NCBI RefSeq assembly: GCF_964355755.1
Contig: NC_092679.1
Span: 14,994,932 to 15,058,931, forward strand
Direction: 5' to 3'
DNA from: Antedon mediterranea
Lineage: Eukaryota; Echinodermata; Crinoidea; Comatulida; Antedonidae
Length of the DNA stretch: 64,000 nt
A program made the translations under genes and the position numbers. The notes below the pieces were generated by a model, which saw nothing but the letters and a program-made list of their open reading frames with translations, did no database searches and was not told the DNA's origin. This document shows positions 1 through 10,614 of the stretch, piece after piece (the stretch's first letter is position 1; every line of letters begins with the position of its first letter).

Positions 1-45
1 TTCACTTGCACTGATGAAGGGCTAGTGTTGCCCGAAAGCTCTGCT
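1..45 (+). other. Hammerhead-like core in Penelope-type terminal sequence
   Basis: Bases 9-31 read CTGATGA, then a GGGC/GCCC stem with a 7-base loop, then GAAA. This is the arrangement of a hammerhead ribozyme core with stem II. Penelope-like retroelements are known to carry hammerhead motifs near their ends, and a Penelope endonuclease relic lies about 1.4 kb downstream. A very short helix III (GC/GC) can be drawn. I could not find a convincing stem I, and the window starts 8 bases before the core, so this may be a degenerate copy. Confidence 0.35.
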
Positions 46-1394
46 AACTTTTCTGGCTGTTTACTTTATCGTTTTGATTTAGCTTTTCGCTTTTTATTTT
101 TGTATCTCCATTGAGATCCAGCCACTGATACCCACAGCATTGTCATTTTCTTTTCAGTAATTTGCCTTTGGATTTATATATTTTTTAAATATTTTTCTGA
201 ACCATTCTCAGAATAAATTTCTGACTGTTTGGATTGCTTGTGTGCGTCATCAGAGAGTACGAAAAGCCGGCCACACACTGTGTTCGTGGAAAGCTCCGTC
301 ATATGGGTCGTTGATTTGTCCATAATTATTGCATTTTGCCGGGATTCCACATCATTCATTATGCCGTAGTACCCTATTTATCTTCATTTCCTCCTTACGT
401 CCGTATATTGGGCCCCCGATTGGGCCGAATTTCCGTAGTAATTACAGACGTTCCGAATTCTCAGTGTTCAATTTCTTTTTTTTCTGCAAATTGTGATCAT
501 ATTTTCTTCTTTATCTCTGGGTGTGGTATTAAGTAACACTGTGTTGTACAGTTTATGTTTTTGTTGTTTGCTACTAAAGCCCGATATTTCCGGCGAACTA
601 GAGATGCCATCATTTATTGTACCTGCGAGCATTTCACAAAATCCGCTTCCCTACAGGCCCCGCCATGGGGGACCTGTGGCGCAAATACTCGATATATAAC
701 GCCTTAAACTCTTGGGAAAGAGTCCAGCGATCCGCCACTGATATTTCAGACAATAATTAAATTGGGCAAAAATAATTAAAAGAACAATACGTATGAAGCG
801 TGTTAGAACTTAACTTAGAAATACACTAGCTTTATAAAATAAATGATTGCATGCAATACTTTTAAGACACACACTCACAGATTTACGGACACTGTTTCTC
901 TATTTATTTTCGTTGTTGTTTATTAAAAGTGTCATACTTTTACTTTTTTTAGGCAAAAAATAATTATGACTATTTAAAGTAGGCATTATTGATTAAAACT
1001 AGGCAAGGCCCAGGCCTAGAATAGGCCTACTTACTTTTAATAAAGAAAGCGGGACCGAGTGCGATTTTTATTTTAGAATCGGAAGAAGATTCACCGAGAA
1101 AAGGGGTCAATCTTCATGAAATTGAGATCCGGCCGTTTCCTTTCTCCTGGTGCAATGCTGCAATATTATGTATTCCACTGTTATTTAGCAGGTAACATGT
1201 TAGGAAATTCTGGTAGCCCTTCCGTAATATAATATAAGCATTTTTTAAAATTTAAAACATGAAACAGTGCTTTGGTTATTTTTTTTTGCAATAAGCCTAC
1301 TGAAAGTGAAATTCGATGGAATTAACGCACGAGGACACATTGCAACCTACACATAATACAAATGCTTGTGACCGCATACCTCTAGTATCATCCT
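46..1394. other. No supported gene; probable decayed transposon flank
   Basis: Only short open frames without recognisable domains are seen on either strand. The first 160 bases are continuous with the Penelope-type end at base 1. The rest is AT-rich non-coding sequence. AGGCCTA words occur at 1010-1030. Confidence 0.5.
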
Positions 1395-1966
1395 ATGAAT
1401 AAGAAGGTTATTAACATTGTCCGCGATAACTTTTCAATTTTGACTGAAGATAAATCCGCTACAAAAGATATTTTTCAAGAACCACCCATGATAGCTTACA
1501 GACGTGATCAAAGCATTAAAGACACTTTAGTTAAATCTAAATTACAAAACAAAGGTAATGAATCAACTGGAACATTCAAATGTAATAGAAATAGATGTTC
1601 GACATGTACGTTTCATGTTCAAACCAAATAGTAGGACCTTCTGGTAATTATGTTATCACAGATCGTATTACGTGCACCACTAGAAATCTAGTTTATTGTA
1701 TTTCGTGTACTAAATGTAATATGCTTTATATTGGTGAAACTAAACGCAGGTTAGGTGATAGGTTTGTAGAACATTTAAGGTCTATTAAACTAAAGACTCC
1801 CGGATTACCTGTAGCCACCCATTTTTGTAATAATGAGCATTCCCTTTCGGATATTACAATTTCTGGTGTTAAAGTATGTAATGGTTCTGAGACATCTCGT
1901 AGAATTATAGAAGAAAGAATAATTGTAAAGCTTGGCACTCTTGCCCCTACCGGCATAAATGTACAA
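1395..1966 (+). pseudogene. Penelope-like element 3' end, GIY-YIG endonuclease relic
   Basis: Two overlapping frames together encode the C-terminal part of a Penelope-like retroelement protein. The first (1395-1631) has the linker typical of the family: PPMIAYRRDQSIKDTLVKSK, then GTFKCNRNRCSTC. The second (from about 1632 in the other frame) gives a GIY-YIG nuclease: LVYCISCTKCNMLYIGETKR, RLGDRFVEHLR and PVATHFC. The frame changes near 1620-1632, so at least one frameshift is present. The reverse transcriptase part is missing, as expected for a 5'-truncated copy. The sequence stops matching at about 1966, where the tRNA repeat begins; the open frame continuing to 2041 only reads through that repeat. 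The frames encode a dead remnant rather than a working protein. Confidence 0.75.
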
Positions 1967-1988
1967 TCTGGGAGAATGAGAAAAAGTC

Positions 1989-2059
1989 GCCCCAACCGAG
2001 ACTCGAACTCGGACCGTCTGCTTGATATGCAGTTGCCCTAACCATTAGACCTCTGGGGC
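1989..2059 (-). tRNA. tRNA-like gene 1, anticodon AUC
   Basis: A 71-base cloverleaf can be drawn on the minus strand: acceptor GCCCCAG/TTGGGGC, T-arm CCGAG-TTCGAGT-CTCGG, and anticodon loop AUAUCAA. That loop gives anticodon AUC, which would read the Asp codon GAU. A T5 run three bases after the acceptor end is a pol III terminator. This copy has A instead of the conserved U at position 8, so it may be less functional than copy 2. Confidence 0.6.
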
Positions 2060-2360
2060 TTTCATGGTATTGTTCTTTAACTCGATCGGATAACGACCCT
2101 TTAACATTCTCGGCGTGGTACGGTTGGAACACAACTAGTCCTCAGTTGTACGCACGCGCACCAGAGATCAAATTGATACGCCCTCATCTATAATTCAGTA
2201 TATTTATTCACTAAGCGGGATCTCGAGAGATACTTTTATATATATATAAACACAACAGGCATAGAAATAAATTCCAAACCGCCCGGTGATACACTGAAAA
2301 TTATTTAATTAATTTTTGAAACGATAAAGATGAGGAAATCTGGGAGAATGAGAAAAAGTC

Positions 2361-2431
2361 GCCCCAACCGAGACTCGAACTCGGACCGTCTGCTTGATAT
2401 GCAGTTGCCCTAACCATTAGACCACTGGGGC
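2361..2431 (-). tRNA. tRNA-like gene 2, anticodon AUC (best copy)
   Basis: This is the most canonical of the three copies. It has U8, a D-loop with GG, the B-box TTCGAGT, acceptor, D, anticodon and T stems, U33 and a purine at 37. The anticodon stem has one A-A mismatch at 27-43 and the D stem has two G-U pairs. The anticodon AUC is unusual: eukaryotic tRNA-Asp normally uses GUC. The body otherwise resembles tRNA-Glu around the A box (GTGGTCTAATGGTTAG). A T5 terminator follows after GAC. It could be a real tRNA variant or the head of a pol III-derived repeat. Confidence 0.65.
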
Positions 2432-2478
2432 TTTCATCAAAGATTATAATAGCGGCGCTATATAATCTTTGCTTTCAT
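2431..2478. mobile_element. 34-bp palindrome inserted with 7-bp duplication
   Basis: Only tRNA unit 2 has an extra 34 bp at 2438-2471. Its arms CAAAGATTATA and TATAATCTTTG are perfect reverse complements around a short GC-rich centre. It is flanked by CTTTCAT at 2431-2437 and again at 2472-2478; units 1 and 3 have CTTTCAT once. This looks like a tiny inserted hairpin with a target duplication. Confidence 0.7.
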
Positions 2479-2638
2479 GGTATTGATCGATCGGATAACG
2501 ACCCTTTAACATTCTCGGCGTGGTACGGTTGGAACACAACTAGTCCTCAGTTGTACGCACGCGCACCAGAGATCAAATTGATACGCCCTCATCTATAATT
2601 CAGTATATTTATTCACTAATACCCCTTTGTGGGATCTC

Positions 2639-2675
<37 letters not shown>

Positions 2676-2783
2676 ACAGTAGGCAAAGAACATTAATTCT
2701 AAACCGCCCGGTGATATACTGAAATTTAATTAATTAATTTGAAACGATAAAGATGAGAAAATCTGTGAGAATGAGAAAAAGTC

Positions 2784-2854
2784 GCCCCAACCGAGACTCG
2801 AACTCGGACCGTCTGCTTGATATGCAGTTGCCCTAACAATTAGACCACTGGGGC
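2784..2854 (-). tRNA. tRNA-like gene 3, anticodon AUC, D-loop mutated
   Basis: Same cloverleaf, anticodon AUC and downstream T5 as copies 1 and 2. The conserved GG of the D-loop is changed to TG, which should weaken the D/T-loop contact. This is probably a decaying copy. Confidence 0.55.
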
Positions 2855-3296
2855 TTTCATGGTATTGTTCAAACTCGATTGGATAGCGACTCTTTAACAC
2901 TCTCGGCGTGGTACGGCGGAACTATATATAAACAAATCAGGCAAAGAACATTAATTCTAAACCGCCCGGTATATATAAAAGACACCGGACCAACTACTAG
3001 TTATTCAACTACAAAAACAACATTTAATAGTGTATAATAGTATATTTTTATGTGTATGTATATATGTGTAATTTCGTTTTTATATTTTTATCCTAAATAT
3101 TTTATTGATGTTTCAATAAATTGCAGTACGCACTGAAACAGATGAAAAATTGACTTTTGATTTTATTACAGTACTCTATTTGCCTAGGCCTAACAAACGA
3201 TTTGCTGTCACATTAAAGAAGGTCAAATAGCGGACTTGTATTTATTTCAAGCTGAAGATCTCAACAACCCATAGTTAGAAAATAAACATTGTTTGG

Positions 3297-3425
3297 CTAC
3301 TCATTATTTATAGAAAGTTGTTGGGTTTCTATAGAAAAGTGAATGAAACTTTTCTATATCTATAGAAAATTCTATAGATTTCCTATAGAATTTGTTTTTA
3401 TAGAATTCTATAGTAATTTTTGTTA
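3297..3425. repeat. TTCTATAG palindromic motif cluster (unit A left)
   Basis: About 130 bp built around repeated CTATAGAA and TTCTATAG words, which can fold back on each other. Similar clusters lie at 14814-14945, 35645-35775 and 38277-38398. The matching stretch of unit B is mostly deleted (near 18150). Origin unknown. Confidence 0.6.
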
Positions 3426-3613
3426 GGGTGATCAATAGAAATTTTTTCTGAGGATAAAGCATCTGCCGAAACAGATTGTAATAATATTGGAATCAATCAC
3501 AGATTTTCCAGTTCAGGAATTGTGAAGAATTGCCATTTATTATTGTTTGGCTGAGCTGGCTTTTAAATGGTCTGACCTTGTAAAAATTTTACTTTTACTT
3601 GGTTTTACACAAA

Positions 3614-6600
3614 ATGGCGTTTGAACAAGATAAAGGATGGGCTTATGTTGTTGCTCTAGCAAGCTGGTCAATTATAATATTCACAGATATGGCTTTCAGG
3701 TCTCCGGGAATATATTATACATATATGGCCGAGTATTTTGAAGCTTATGCTGTTAATGTTGGATTTGGTCTTTCTATGATCCGGACTCTCAATTTCTTAT
3801 TAGGTAAGACTGGTTGTAGGTTTAAATCAAGCAAATGCTTTTTTTGAACAGCATTTTCACGCATGCATTTCAGGAAATAGGTGTCATTATGACATTTACA
3901 TTTGCATTAGGTTATTCATTGTTTTAATATTATTATTCATTGTTTTCTGTGAATGGAACACCATCGTTAAACATTTATATTCAACTAGGACACTTAAGCC
4001 TATATATAACAGTGATAAAAGCAGAGGGAAGTAAATGTTTGTGAATATAGAATCTATGTTATTCCTTATGACCATTATTTACACACAATGCACAGCGGAC
4101 GGCCGGTTTCTGAAACAGGTTAACAGATTCTACGTGGGGACAAGCTATCTACGTGGGACAAGCTACGTGGTTTTCAGCTTACTGTGTAAATTGGCCTTTA
4201 CGGTAACCATAACCTACTTTATATAACGCAATAAGAAACCAATTCATATTTGGACACCATCTTTTTTTGGATTTTGAATCTTGTCATTTATAGGTGTGCT
4301 GGGTGCCATTTTGGTGGAAAGATCGAATTGCCGACTAGTTACATTTTTTAGTAGTCTGTTAATGATGTCTGGAACTTTTTTGATTTATATGTCAACAAGT
4401 TTCTACCAACTAATCATCGCATGTACACTTATTGGTTAGTTTAACATTTTCTTTCTCTAAAGCTCTGTCTACACTATCAAACTAGTTTTTGACAAAACAA
4501 AGTGTGATGTGCACAAATATGGCAGTGATATGCCCAAACATAGTAGTGATATGACATCATGATGTCCATACATTTTTTTGTCACATAAAGTTTGATGAAG
4601 ACAGAGCATAATATTCAACGTATATAAAAAGAAACTATTACTGACCTAGGCCTAGTTGGCTTTTGTTTTCCTGTCCTGTTATTATTGTTTTTTATTAGGT
4701 CAAATAAATAAATAAAATTATTGTTTTTCTATAATAAATAATTGGCAAAATGTTATTTTATGTCGTTTAATGTCGATCTTCTTACAAACATCACCTTAAA
4801 AGTGACATGAATTAAATTGCAATATGTCTGCTTCTTCTGAAATTATCATCGTCATGTTTCATTTTATGAAGACATGTAAAAAAAACTAATATGGCCACCT
4901 GAATTGAAAAGAAACACATTAAAAAGTGCGCATCACGCTTTTACATGCCTGATTTTCTCCCAAAATGCTCAGGCATTAATAATAATGTTACCTGGTATAC
5001 CAATATTTTCATTTTGAGGAATTAAAAAATTAATGTGAATAACTTGGATCAAATATTTTCACCTATATACTGAATATTATTTGAATTTGTTATAGCTCCC
5101 AGATATAAAGGTGACGCGGCCCCATATAACGTATTATGGAAGCTGTTAAATTATAAATGTTAATTCATGAGAACAAAAATTGACTATCGTCCAAAGTGAC
5201 GGGTCCACATCTCGCTAATTTAATTTCAGGAATTGGATTAAGTTTGGCGAATTATGTAAGCTACTATATCTTAGATGTTTACTTCAAACAGCACTTTGAA
5301 TTTGTAATATCAGTATTGCTGGTGATTAGAGGTATTGGTGCCATCATTTCAACACCAGTGACACAGGTAAACACAAGGTCACGGTGATCAAGTTTGTTTG
5401 TTTTTAAATTTTAAACCACAGATGGATGGATTTAGGAAGCAATCTGGACCCGGATCTAAATTAATACTTTACTAAAATTATAGTTCAGTCAATCTACAAT
5501 CTTTTTATTGTTTGTACTAATTATATGCCATACGTCAAAACTACAAGACGGATCTTAACGATTCTTTATCCTTTTATCTTTTTACTCTTGCCGGATGTTA
5601 CAACTCTTATATTACTTTTTGTGTTGGGCATCGTCTTCTTTTATTTGTAGGCCTATTTCATCATACATCTTTAGACGAAAGGTTGAATAAAAGTATAATG
5701 TTAGTCTATAGTAATAATCAAGCTAGAGATCTGTTAAAGACTGAAAATCTGCTAAAAAATGCTTTGATTTGTTTAAACAGGTAATGGTTATGGTGTACGG
5801 GTGGAAATCAGCTTTTCTTATTAATGCTGGCCTGTCATATCAGATTTGTGTTTGTGGCTCAGTTTTCAGAACTCCCAAAAAAACAATTAGGAATAAAGGC
5901 AACAACTCGAATATTTACAAACTTTGTCATTTTTCATTGTTTAAAAACAAAATGTTCCGAACTCTGCTAGTTGTATCATGTGTGCAAGCTGCGTCTGAAG
6001 GGATTATCCTAACCATGACAGACGATCTGGAAGAGCGTGGTGCATCGCTGTATTTAAGTCAATCAATTGGTATTATTTATGGCATTGGTAGTTTACTTGG
6101 AAGACCATTTCATTATGTTTTCAGCAAGTGTTTTACAACTGACTTACTTATCCACTTGGCAGTGTGTTTCCTTATCGCAACTTTTTCTACATTTATCAGT
6201 TGTGTATTCACAAGTGTGACGTCAGTGTTTTTGTACATCTTCATGTACAGTTTTTTTACTGGATGGATAGATGCGGTAAAACCATTATTTATGAAATATG
6301 AAATTGATGCTGATGAATTTGCCTATGGGTACGCATGGACATATGTTTTCTATGGCCTAGGATCATGTATAATAATTCCTATAACAGGTATGTAAGAACG
6401 TTTTTATTTTATTTTTAGATTTATTACAGCAGGCAAAATTGTTACAGTAGCAATATAAAATCTGTCCTCAGTAACAATCGTGTATAGTTTGTAGGTATAC
6501 TATATTTGGCGACAAACAGGATGGATAAACTCAAGATAAACCAACTGTTTCATTTTAAGTTTAAAGCTTTGTCTGCACTATCAAACTTTATTTGACAAAA

Positions 6601-7637
6601 AAAATGTGATGTGCCCATATATGGACATGATGATGTCATATCACTACCATATTTAGAAATACAACTACCATATTTTGGCACATCACACTTGTTTTGTCAC
6701 ATAAAGTTTGATAGTGTAGACAAAGCTTTAGGGAGTGGATTAGATGAGTCGACAGTTACGACCATAATACTAGGTCAGCTAAAAGCTACAAGCACACTTC
6801 CTAAAATTGATTATTCACCCTCTTGAAGTTCCACCTTACAGTAAGGGGACACCTGTCTTTTAGGACACCTGTCTTTTAGGACTCAACAAAGTTCCTATTA
6901 TGCTATAGCGTACGGTATACGTACATTTCGCCTCGGTTGGTCTCACATGAAATTGCCGCCGTCATGGGTGTCCGTGGGGAAATTCTAGTAATGTAACCAT
7001 AAAGGCCCATTTACACTAGGACGATAACGATCGACGATAAATAAACAAATATATTTATTTATACATAAAACAAACGAAATATAAAAACTTTTTATAGAAT
7101 AATCATTTATGATGTCTTTGATGAAAATGATATTTTCACACGTCCAATCAAATGACGTCATGATTAGTAAGAGCAATAATAATAATAATATCGTAACAAT
7201 TCAACGATGTTATTGTTTTTATTTATCATGACTTGATTTGAATTGTAAAAATATTATTTTTATCAAAGACAGCATAAATGATTATCTTATAGTTCTAGAA
7301 TAAAAACCTTTCTAATTTTTGTTTTGTTTTAAATCCAATGACATATTAAAAAGTTTATAACAATAAATAAGACAGGATGTTTGGTCCTTTTATGGTTTTT
7401 CATCAGCGCCATGAACAAAAGTGGATATTGGCTTGATGGAACTAAAATGATCAACAAGTATTTTATTTTACAGGGCATTATGTTTAAGAACTTTTGTATT
7501 TTTCAGGGTTACTTAGAGATTCAACTGGTTCTTACTGGGCATCAGAAGTATTATTTTTTGTGCTTAGTGGAATTGGACTCGGAATAGTTCTTAATGTTAT
7601 CTACCATAGAAGGATACATTACAAATTATTACAATAA
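3614..7637 (+). CDS. MFS transporter, SLC16 (MCT)-like, copy A
   Basis: Five exons join in frame to 402 codons including stop: 3614-3803, 4294-4434, 5230-5366, 5781-6387, 7507-7637. All introns are GT-AG. The N-terminus DKGWAYVVALASWSIIIF resembles the [D/E]G-G-W-x-W start of monocarboxylate transporters (SLC16). VLGAILVER and YGWKSAFLINAGL also fit TM2 and TM5-6 of that family. The protein is hydrophobic throughout with short loops and, at 401 residues, is shorter than typical MCTs (450-500). This indicates a plasma or organelle membrane solute carrier; the substrate cannot be read from sequence. The start codon has a CAAAATGG context. Introns 2 and 4 carry MITEs. The gene converges with the EML relic downstream. 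It differs from copy C by having six T in exon 2, which keeps the frame open. Confidence 0.85.
4461..4607. mobile_element. MITE, AGCTCTGTCTACAC family (A, intron 2)
   Basis: Inverted ends AGCTCTGTCTACACTATCAA and TTTGATGAAGACAGAGC. The centre has GTGATGTGC and ATCATGATG palindromic words. One of 11 copies in the window; it lies within intron 2 of MFS copy A. Confidence 0.75.
6565..6727. mobile_element. MITE, AGCTCTGTCTACAC family (A, intron 4)
   Basis: Nearly perfect inverted ends (AGCTTTGTCTGCACTATC and GATAGTGTAGACAAAGCT) around a centre with GACATGATGATGTC. Present at the same place in units B and C, so it predates the duplication. Confidence 0.8.
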
Positions 7638-7813
7638 TATCTTATTTAATTTATTATCATGCACTTTAAGAGCTCCACTTGATTTTCATTCTGAACCATT
7701 ATTTAAGTGAAATCAAATGTACTTAAAATCACTGATCCATTCATAACATTCAAATCTCTATTTTTATGTTCTTGAATTATTTTGTACAGCTACTAACATT
7801 AACAAATATAATT

Positions 7814-8000
7814 TTAGAAATCCACGTGAGATGCTTGTACCACTTCTTAGATTAACCAAATCTAAATACTGTATAAGCCTAACCTACTCAGTACCAACTC
7901 TGTGGAATGATTTAGATGATATACTTACTGGTTGTATTGTAAAACCGTAACAATTTTTAAGAAATGTATAAAGTATTTTTATTTGTCAAATTATCATGAG
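7814..8000 (+). pseudogene. LINE ORF2 C-terminal relic (A)
   Basis: Reads NPREMLVPLLRLTKSKYCIS, then a stretch ending in PTLWNDLDDIL, which is the usual end of a CR1/Jockey-type ORF2 (repeated Arg/Thr stretch, then P-x-LWN-x-L). After one frame change it gives TVTIFKKCIKYFYLSNY. It lies 180 bp past the MFS stop and is present in all three units, so it is old. It could serve as MFS 3' UTR sequence. Confidence 0.5.
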
Positions 8001-8355
8001 TAAAGATATAAATGTTCTCTGCATATATATATTTTGTTTCATACTTATATATTTGAAGTTTAAATATGGCGTTTACCTTTTTCCTTAATAAACTAATCCT
8101 AATATATTGTTTTATGAAGGGGCTGATTGAGACAAGTTTATTACTTCTAAACCAGATCCTAACCAAAAAAAAGGGGAAAATATTATGTTAAAATGTATGT
8201 TAAATAAAATATTTTTTTTTTTGGTTGAATAAATATTACGAAAAAATCCCAAAAAAGTGGTCATTGTATAATTTAAAGCTAGTGATTATAGGTCGTGGGT
8301 TCGAGAGTGGCACCTGAAAGCAATTTGCACCACTATGCTGGTGTTGATTCATAAA

Positions 8356-8500
8356 GTTTGGTTCCCACTAGGAGTCAACATAAGGACGTAGAAACAACTC
8401 AAGCGAATTGACCAATGACAAGCAGCAGCTCAAATAATCCATCGCTCGTGATTGGTCAAATAACATGCGTTACGCTTACTTCCTTGAGTGGAAACCAAGC
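8356..8500. mobile_element. 145-bp MITE, TTTGGTTCCCACT ends (A)
   Basis: Ends GTTTGGTTCCCACTAGGAG and CTTGAGTGGAAACCAAGC are imperfect inverted repeats. The element is flanked by ATAAA at 8351-8355 and 8501-8505. The same element is at 26180-26324 and 43299-43445. Confidence 0.7.
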
Positions 8501-8577
8501 ATAAATTTAATCCAATATACTCCTAAACAACAATAATTACTGTGTACATGTTCACTTTCTTATATTAAGCTCTGTCT

Positions 8578-8659
8578 ACACTATCAAATATGGTAGTGAT
8601 ATTGCCAAATATGGCAGTGATATGACATGACACAAAAACTATGATTGTGTAGACAGAGA
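8578..8659. mobile_element. Short MITE, AGCTCTGTCTACAC family (A, downstream)
   Basis: About 82 bp; a shortened copy with AGCTCTGTCTACACTATCAA at the left and TGTGTAGACAGAG at the right. Orthologous copies are in units B and C. Confidence 0.7.
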
Positions 8660-9206
8660 TTTAGACGTTTAAAAAAAAAAATACACTATTATAAATTATG
8701 TGATGATTGTATAACTTATTTAAATGAATAAGCTTAGAAGAGATATCAGATTTTATAAATGTACACTGCTGTGTTCTTTATTACAACAATAAATATATAC
8801 TAAAAATCAAATCAAAGCAGACTACAAACAACATGTATTCTGTATAACTACTGTATATCAATTTATTTATAATATACTTTCACAATTTTTGTAGCATTAT
8901 TCTCCGCTGCCGCCTCTCAAAAAAATAAATAAAATTATGATTAGGGGTTCTGATGTATACACCTTCAGTGCCATAAATTCACAATTACAATATAGAATGT
9001 ATTTATATTTATCAGGCAATATAATAATGTCTGATTTTAATAAATATTAATAAGTTTAGAGAAACTATGTTATTGAGTGCTGTATGTGCCTAAAATTTTA
9101 GAAAAATATAAAAAGATACAACTTCATTTTTTACAATTGTTAGGCCTTGATCCCGCAATTAGTATAAGCATTTCAAAGTCTTGGATCCATCATGGATAAC
9201 CAACAC

Positions 9207-9381
9207 CAGTGGCGTAACGCAGAGGCCTAAGGCCCCTGGTTTAGGAACGATAAGTGGCTCTCCAACACTGGATGCATCAGGTGTTTATAGCCTTTTTTGA
9301 CATACTTTAATGCTCAGGGCCTCCATAAGCCCCGGGCCCCTGGGTTTAGCCAGTGAGTGCTCATAGCCATTACGCCACGTG
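9207..9381. mobile_element. hAT-type MITE with 8-bp TSD (A)
   Basis: Ends CAGTGGCGTAA and (reverse complement) CACGTGGCGTAA, with ACCAACAC duplicated at 9199-9206 and 9382-9389. An 8-bp duplication and CAGTGGCG-like termini are typical of hAT elements. The 175-bp interior is GC-rich compared with its surroundings and non-coding. Confidence 0.8.
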
Positions 9382-9960
9382 ACCAACACCATTAACCTAT
9401 TCTGTGTTAAAAAACAACACTATTAATCTGTTACACTTAAATTATATTTCTTAATAAATATTGACTTAAGAATATATCAAGGTAATGACATTAGAACCTT
9501 TATTAAGGGGACACCTTACGGAACCAATAAAGTGTCTCCTTAATTGAGTTGATTTGTGTTGAAACATATATTGGCCTTTGTTTATTTTAAGAAAGTGTCC
9601 CCTTAATAGGTGTCTAAAAGGAGAAATTTTCAAATGCATAATTTAATAAATCTATGGTAATTATGTAAGATTGTAGATTTTGTTTTTGTAAATTGAAGTT
9701 TGAATTTAGATTTTAAAAATATTTTAAAGGTTTATTTTGAAATGTCTTATTCTTGTCTGTAATTTTCAAGTTTTAATTTTTTGCTTAAAGCATATTTCTA
9801 AATTATTAAAAATATTAAGCACATTACATTATTCAACAAACATATCTAAAAATATCATCTATCTAATCTAATCTTTAAAACAAAAATGCAGATATACATT
9901 TAAATATAAATATTATGTCAACCACATACAAAAAATGTTACATCTATTTGATGAGGTATA

Positions 9961-10110
9961 CAGTAGAAGCCACATTAAAGAAACATTTTCCCTTATAGGA
10001 GTGTCCCCTGAATATGGGTTGGCCATAGTGTTAAACCATATATTTCAAAATATCACAGTAAAGTGTGGTCCTTTTAATATATAAGGGCGTCCCCTGGATA
10101 GGTTCTACTG
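9961..10110. mobile_element. TA-flanked MITE, CAGTAGAAC ends (A)
   Basis: Inverted ends CAGTAGAAGCC and GGTTCTACTG, flanked by TA on both sides. A related GTGTCC-rich palindromic stretch lies at about 9495-9625. The TA duplication suggests a mariner-type origin, but no transposase is present. Confidence 0.6.
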
Positions 10111-10232
10111 TATTCATCTTTTTGTTCTTATAAATAATTATTACTTTAGTAATGATAGGAACACTGATTTTGTCCATCTTATATCTTCAGCCTTTTATTT
10201 CAGTTGCAAAATCTTGATAAATATTAACCTCT

Positions 10233-10614
10233 TCAACTAGTTTTCCATAAAAACAAACTAAAAAGAATGCTTTAATTTCAAATTTTAATATATCAAATAC
10301 AAAATATAGTTATCAATGCTAGTCATGCTATAATATGGTGTATGAGAATATCAGCATGAGGCAGAAATGTTCGATTTTCTCACTACCCACCCCAATTTCC
10401 CAGTAGTCATATTTTATTTTAATAGTATATTTAAAGCATCTTTGCCTCGTCTGTTTTTAACCTCTCGCTACGCCCTTGGCTTTTGAATTTTGTTTTGTTT
10501 GTTACATGCTTACCAGCAGTCATCGGCACCAGCGGTGATCAAGTAACGGTCATCAAATGTGAATTTTACATTAGTCACATGAGCTGAATGTCCAACATAC
10601 TTCTTATGTGGTGC
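10233..10614 (-). pseudogene. EML gene 3' relic, last two exons only (A)
   Basis: Exons 10514-10614 and 10233-10257 match the last WD40 blade of the EML gene of unit C ([14 protein letters not shown], then LFLWKTS and stop) with splice sites kept. In C the joining codon is Ser (TGCAG then T); here it is Cys (TGCTG then T), and a Gly of the GGDDC motif is Ala. The two preceding coding exons (C 46258-46626) are missing by deletion, leaving only the base of their splice site at about 11210. With no upstream exons it cannot make an EML protein. Confidence 0.85.

Larger units (their letters stand above)
1967..2975 (-). repeat. Tandem array of three tRNA-bearing repeat units
   Basis: Three units (tRNA starts 372 and 423 bp apart) share the flank before the tRNA (TCTGKGAGAATGAG), the tRNA-like gene, and the flank after it (TTTCATGGTATTG and CTCGGCGTGGTACGG). 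Units 1 and 2 also share a long tail with a TA stretch (2642-2672). Unit 3 is shortened and ends at the TA-rich edge of segmental unit A. The Penelope relic joins unit 1 at its first shared bases. Confidence 0.8.

Noticed and set aside
1947-2132. Minus-strand 61-codon frame over the first tRNA unit
   Set aside because: It reads through the tRNA-like gene and its flank; no protein family match.
4035-4226. 63-codon frame MFVNIESMLFLMTI... between MFS exons 1 and 2 (also at 18699, 38990)
   Set aside because: It lies in intron 1 between verified splice sites and changes length between copies, so it is intronic.
8285-8315. GTGGGTTCGAGAGTGGCACC resembling a tRNA T-arm
   Set aside because: No cloverleaf can be drawn and the A box is missing.
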